From NCBI GenBank assembly GCA_966186435.1, contig CBIFWW010000141.1, forward strand, positions 1-8,463: a stretch of 8,463 nucleotides of DNA. Direction: 5' to 3'. The position numbers and the translations under genes were made by a program. The DNA is from CBIFWW01 sp966186435. Its GTDB lineage: Bacteria > Pseudomonadota > Gammaproteobacteria > Enterobacterales > Enterobacteriaceae. This document shows positions 6,431-8,463 of this stretch, in pieces (the stretch's first letter is position 1; each line of letters begins with the position of its first letter). The notes beneath the pieces are model-generated. The model saw only the letters and a program-made list of their open reading frames with translations, did not search any database and had not been told where the DNA came from.

Positions 6431-7285
6431 ATGAAACAAAAAGTAGTTAGCATTGGTGATATCAACGTCGCTAACGATCTGCCGTTCGTACTGTTTGGTG
6501 GTATGAATGTGCTGGAATCCCGCGACATGGCGATGCGCGTTTGCGAACACTATGTGGAAGTGACCAACAAGCTGGGCATTCCTTACGTGTTCAAAGCCTC
6601 CTTTGACAAAGCTAACCGTTCATCCATTCGCTCTTATCGCGGCCCGGGCCTGGAAGAAGGGATGAAAATTTTCCAGGAGCTGAAGCAGACCTTCGGTGTG
6701 CCAATCATCACTGACGTTCACGAAGCGGCACAGGCACAGCCTGTGGCAGACGTGGTTGACGTGATCCAGCTGCCTGCCTTCCTGGCGCGCCAGACCGATT
6801 TGGTTGAAGCGATGGCGAAAACCAACGCGGTAATCAACGTTAAAAAACCACAGTTTGTTAGCCCAGGCCAGATGGGTAACATCGTCGACAAATTCGCCGA
6901 AGGCGGTAACGACAACGTGATCCTGTGCGATCGTGGGACACAGTTTGGTTATGACAACCTGGTGGTTGATATGCTGGGCTTCAGCGTGATGAAGAAAGTA
7001 TCCGGCAACTCCCCGGTGATTTTCGACGTGACCCACGCCCTGCAATGCCGCGACCCATTTGGCGCTGCTTCCAGCGGCCGCCGTGCTCAGGTAACCGAAC
7101 TGGCCCGTGCCGGTATGGCAACCGGCCTGGCAGGCCTGTTTATCGAAGCACACCCGGACCCAGAACATGCGCTGTGCGATGGCCCATCCGCGCTGCCGCT
7201 GGCTAAACTGGAGCAGTTCCTGTCCCAGATTAAAGCCATTGATGATCTGGTGAAAAACTTTGCCGAGCTGGATACCAGCAACTAA
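6431..7285 (+). CDS. kdsA: 3-deoxy-8-phosphooctulonate synthase (KDO-8-P synthase)
   Basis: KdsA condenses phosphoenolpyruvate with arabinose-5-phosphate to give KDO-8-phosphate, the precursor of the KDO sugars that join lipid A to the LPS core. The 284-residue protein has the E. coli length and begins MKQKVVSIGDINVANDLPFV. Active-site residues known for the E. coli enzyme are in place: Asn26 in FGGMN, Lys55 and Lys60 in VFKASFDKANRSS, Lys138 in NVKKPQFVSPGQMGN, Arg168 in CDRG, and His202 in FDVTHALQCRDPFG. Asn26, not Cys, marks the metal-independent class. TAAGGCG supplies a ribosome-binding site about 7 nt before the ATG. It follows sirB1 by 46 nt and ends at the operon's terminator. A weak TATTAC (6407-6412) could belong to a local promoter, but no good -35 box accompanies it. 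Confidence 0.98.
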   Translation: MKQKVVSIGDINVANDLPFVLFGGMNVLESRDMAMRVCEHYVEVTNKLGIPYVFKASFDKANRSSIRSYRGPGLEEGMKIFQELKQTFGVPIITDVHEAAQAQPVADVVDVIQLPAFLARQTDLVEAMAKTNAVINVKKPQFVSPGQMGNIVDKFAEGGNDNVILCDRGTQFGYDNLVVDMLGFSVMKKVSGNSPVIFDVTHALQCRDPFGAASSGRRAQVTELARAGMATGLAGLFIEAHPDPEHALCDGPSALPLAKLEQFLSQIKAIDDLVKNFAELDTSN

Positions 7286-7286
7286 A

Positions 7287-7306
7287 AAAGCGCCCTTGGG
7301 CGCTTT
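7287..7306 (-). terminator. Rho-independent terminator for chaA (may also act on kdsA)
   Basis: AAAGCGCCC (7287-7295) pairs perfectly with GGGCGCTTT (7298-7306); in RNA the loop would be four bases. On the minus strand the stem ends in six T residues (7289-7284), running into the kdsA stop codon, so the structure suits termination of chaA. On the plus strand only TTTAAT follows, so it would be a weaker terminator there. Confidence 0.78.
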
Positions 7307-7313
7307 AATCAAG

Positions 7314-7341
7314 ACCCGGGCGCAAATGCCTGGGTTTTTTT
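7314..7341 (+). terminator. Rho-independent terminator for the hemA-kdsA operon
   Basis: ACCCGGGC (7314-7321) pairs with GCCTGGGT (7328-7335) with one G-U pair, around a six-base loop, and seven T residues (7335-7341) follow. This is a classic intrinsic terminator 28 nt after the kdsA stop. On the minus strand no T run follows this stem, so it is directional toward kdsA. Confidence 0.85.
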
Positions 7342-7345
7342 ATGG

Positions 7346-8446
7346 TCAGACGAAAATCGTCATCAGATAGGCGGCGAATAGCGCCAGATGCGCCGCACCG
7401 TTCAGCACGTTGGTGCGCCCGGTGGAGAAGGAGATATGGCACAGCACCAGGGAGGCTACCATCACCACCAGTTCCGGGGTGCCCAGCCCGAAGCGCAAAT
7501 CATTACCGGTTGCCCAGGCGATCAGCGTCACCACCGGCACCGTCAGGGAGATTGTTGCCAGCACCGAGCCGAAAAACAGGTTCATGGCACGCTGTACCTG
7601 GTTGTTCATCACCGCTTTCATCGCCCCCAGCCCTTCAGGGGAGAGGATCAGCAAGGCCACCAGGAAACCGGTAAAGGCCTGTGGCGCATTCAGGTGACTT
7701 AACAGCCCCTCCAGCGGCTCCGCATTCATTTTGGTAACTGCAATCACCGCTACCAGGTGAACAATCAGCCATACCGTATGCCAGGCATTGCCGTGGGCAG
7801 AAGGCTTACCGTGATGGGGGTCGCCATCATCGCTGTCATCTTCATGTTCGTAAACAAATAGGCTTTGGTGAGTTTTGGTTTGGATCAGCAGGAACACGCC
7901 GTACATGGCAGCCGAAATCAGCGCCACCAGCAGTGATTGACCAATGGTGAAATTACCGCCCGGCAACGCGGTGGGGAACACCAGCACGATAATTGCCAGC
8001 GGGAACAAGGCGATCATGTACTGTTTGATACCGAACAAATTCACATATTGGGTAGCAAATTTGCGGCCGCCCATCAGTAAGGCGAAGCCCACCAGGCCGC
8101 CGGTCACGATCATAATGATCGAATAGAGGGTGTCGCGCATTAGAGTAGGCGCGGCGGAGCCGGTTGCCATTAATGCAGAAATCAGGCTCACTTCAAGAAT
8201 AACCACCGACAGACTTAAAATTAATGAGCCATAAGGTTCACCCAAGCGGTGGGCTAACACATCAGCATGGCGTACCACACTGAAAGCACTGCTTAAAATC
8301 CCCACCAGTGCCAGGAGATTGATGCCGACGATGATAGGCATTGACTGGCTGGAACCCCACAGGGCCAATACCACCAGCGCAATCACCGGGAAGATGAGGC
8401 TGGTCTCCTTATGGCGGGTTTTGACCGCCTCATGTGCTGTTGTCAT
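7346..8446 (-). CDS. chaA: Sodium(potassium, calcium)/proton antiporter ChaA
   Basis: ChaA exports Na+, K+ or Ca2+ in exchange for protons at the inner membrane and helps growth at alkaline pH and under salt load. The 366-residue protein equals the E. coli length and belongs to the CaCA antiporter superfamily. Two halves of hydrophobic helices carry the paired acidic motifs: Glu85 in SLSVVILEVSLISALMATG and Glu271 in LLILSPEGLGAMKAV. Between them is a hydrophilic loop with an acidic run, EHEDDSDDGD (200-209), followed by PHHGK, likely cytoplasmic and possibly cation sensing. AGGGAG lies 6 nt before the ATG at 8446. The gene is convergent with kdsA. In E. coli chaB and chaC lie near chaA, but they would fall outside this window. 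The promoter is also outside. Confidence 0.97.
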   Translation of the reverse strand: MTTAHEAVKTRHKETSLIFPVIALVVLALWGSSQSMPIIVGINLLALVGILSSAFSVVRHADVLAHRLGEPYGSLILSLSVVILEVSLISALMATGSAAPTLMRDTLYSIIMIVTGGLVGFALLMGGRKFATQYVNLFGIKQYMIALFPLAIIVLVFPTALPGGNFTIGQSLLVALISAAMYGVFLLIQTKTHQSLFVYEHEDDSDDGDPHHGKPSAHGNAWHTVWLIVHLVAVIAVTKMNAEPLEGLLSHLNAPQAFTGFLVALLILSPEGLGAMKAVMNNQVQRAMNLFFGSVLATISLTVPVVTLIAWATGNDLRFGLGTPELVVMVASLVLCHISFSTGRTNVLNGAAHLALFAAYLMTIFV

Positions 8447-8463
8447 CAGATGCTCCCTAATGC

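Noticed and set aside
6620..7312. 230-codon minus-strand ORF opposite kdsA
   Set aside because: It mirrors kdsA codons, is rich in His, Gln and Cys as antisense shadows are, and its start lies inside the terminator region. No recognisable domain is seen.
1..8463. A new defence, mobile or biosynthetic system
   Set aside because: Every gene is a recognised enterobacterial core gene in its usual order, with no insertion, integrase, repeat array or compositional shift.

Overview
The window is a conserved housekeeping segment of a gamma-proteobacterial genome. It almost certainly comes from the Enterobacteriaceae (Enterobacterales): every protein matches my memory of its E. coli or Salmonella counterpart along nearly its whole length, and the gene order (prs-ispE-lolB divergent from hemA-prfA-prmC-sirB2-sirB1-kdsA, then convergent chaA) is that of the E. 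coli chromosome. The genus cannot be fixed by eye. There is no sign of a mobile element, phage, CRISPR array, RNA gene or recent transfer, and codon use and GC content look even throughout.

Left block (minus strand, 1-1761). lolB (outer-membrane lipoprotein receptor) and ispE (isoprenoid precursor kinase) lie 2 nt apart and read toward prs (PRPP synthetase), of which only the first 44 codons are present. The best promoter in the window lies inside ispE. A TTGATA/TAGAAT pair with 18-nt spacing sits just downstream of a 12/16 match to the PurR operator, and it would give prs an untranslated leader of about 300 nt. That leader contains two perfect inverted repeats between ispE and prs.

Middle block (plus strand, 1955-7285). 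hemA (glutamyl-tRNA reductase) starts a compact co-directional run. prfA (release factor 1) follows after 41 nt. prmC, which methylates the release-factor GGQ glutamine, overlaps prfA by 1 nt. sirB2 (four-helix membrane protein) follows after 17 nt and overlaps sirB1 (transglutaminase-like fold plus TPR) by 4 nt. kdsA (KDO-8-phosphate synthase) follows 46 nt later. The layout links tetrapyrrole entry, translation termination and lipopolysaccharide synthesis, with two poorly understood sirB genes between them.

Right block (7286-8463). The 60-nt gap between convergent kdsA and chaA holds two adjacent hairpins. One has a T run in the plus direction (for kdsA), the other a T run in the minus direction (for chaA). 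chaA encodes a full-length Na+(K+, Ca2+)/H+ antiporter, and only its ribosome-binding site, not its promoter, is inside the window.

I found no undescribed system. The points most worth a second look are the PurR/prs control region buried in ispE, the structured prs leader, the paired convergent terminators and the degenerate active site of SirB1.
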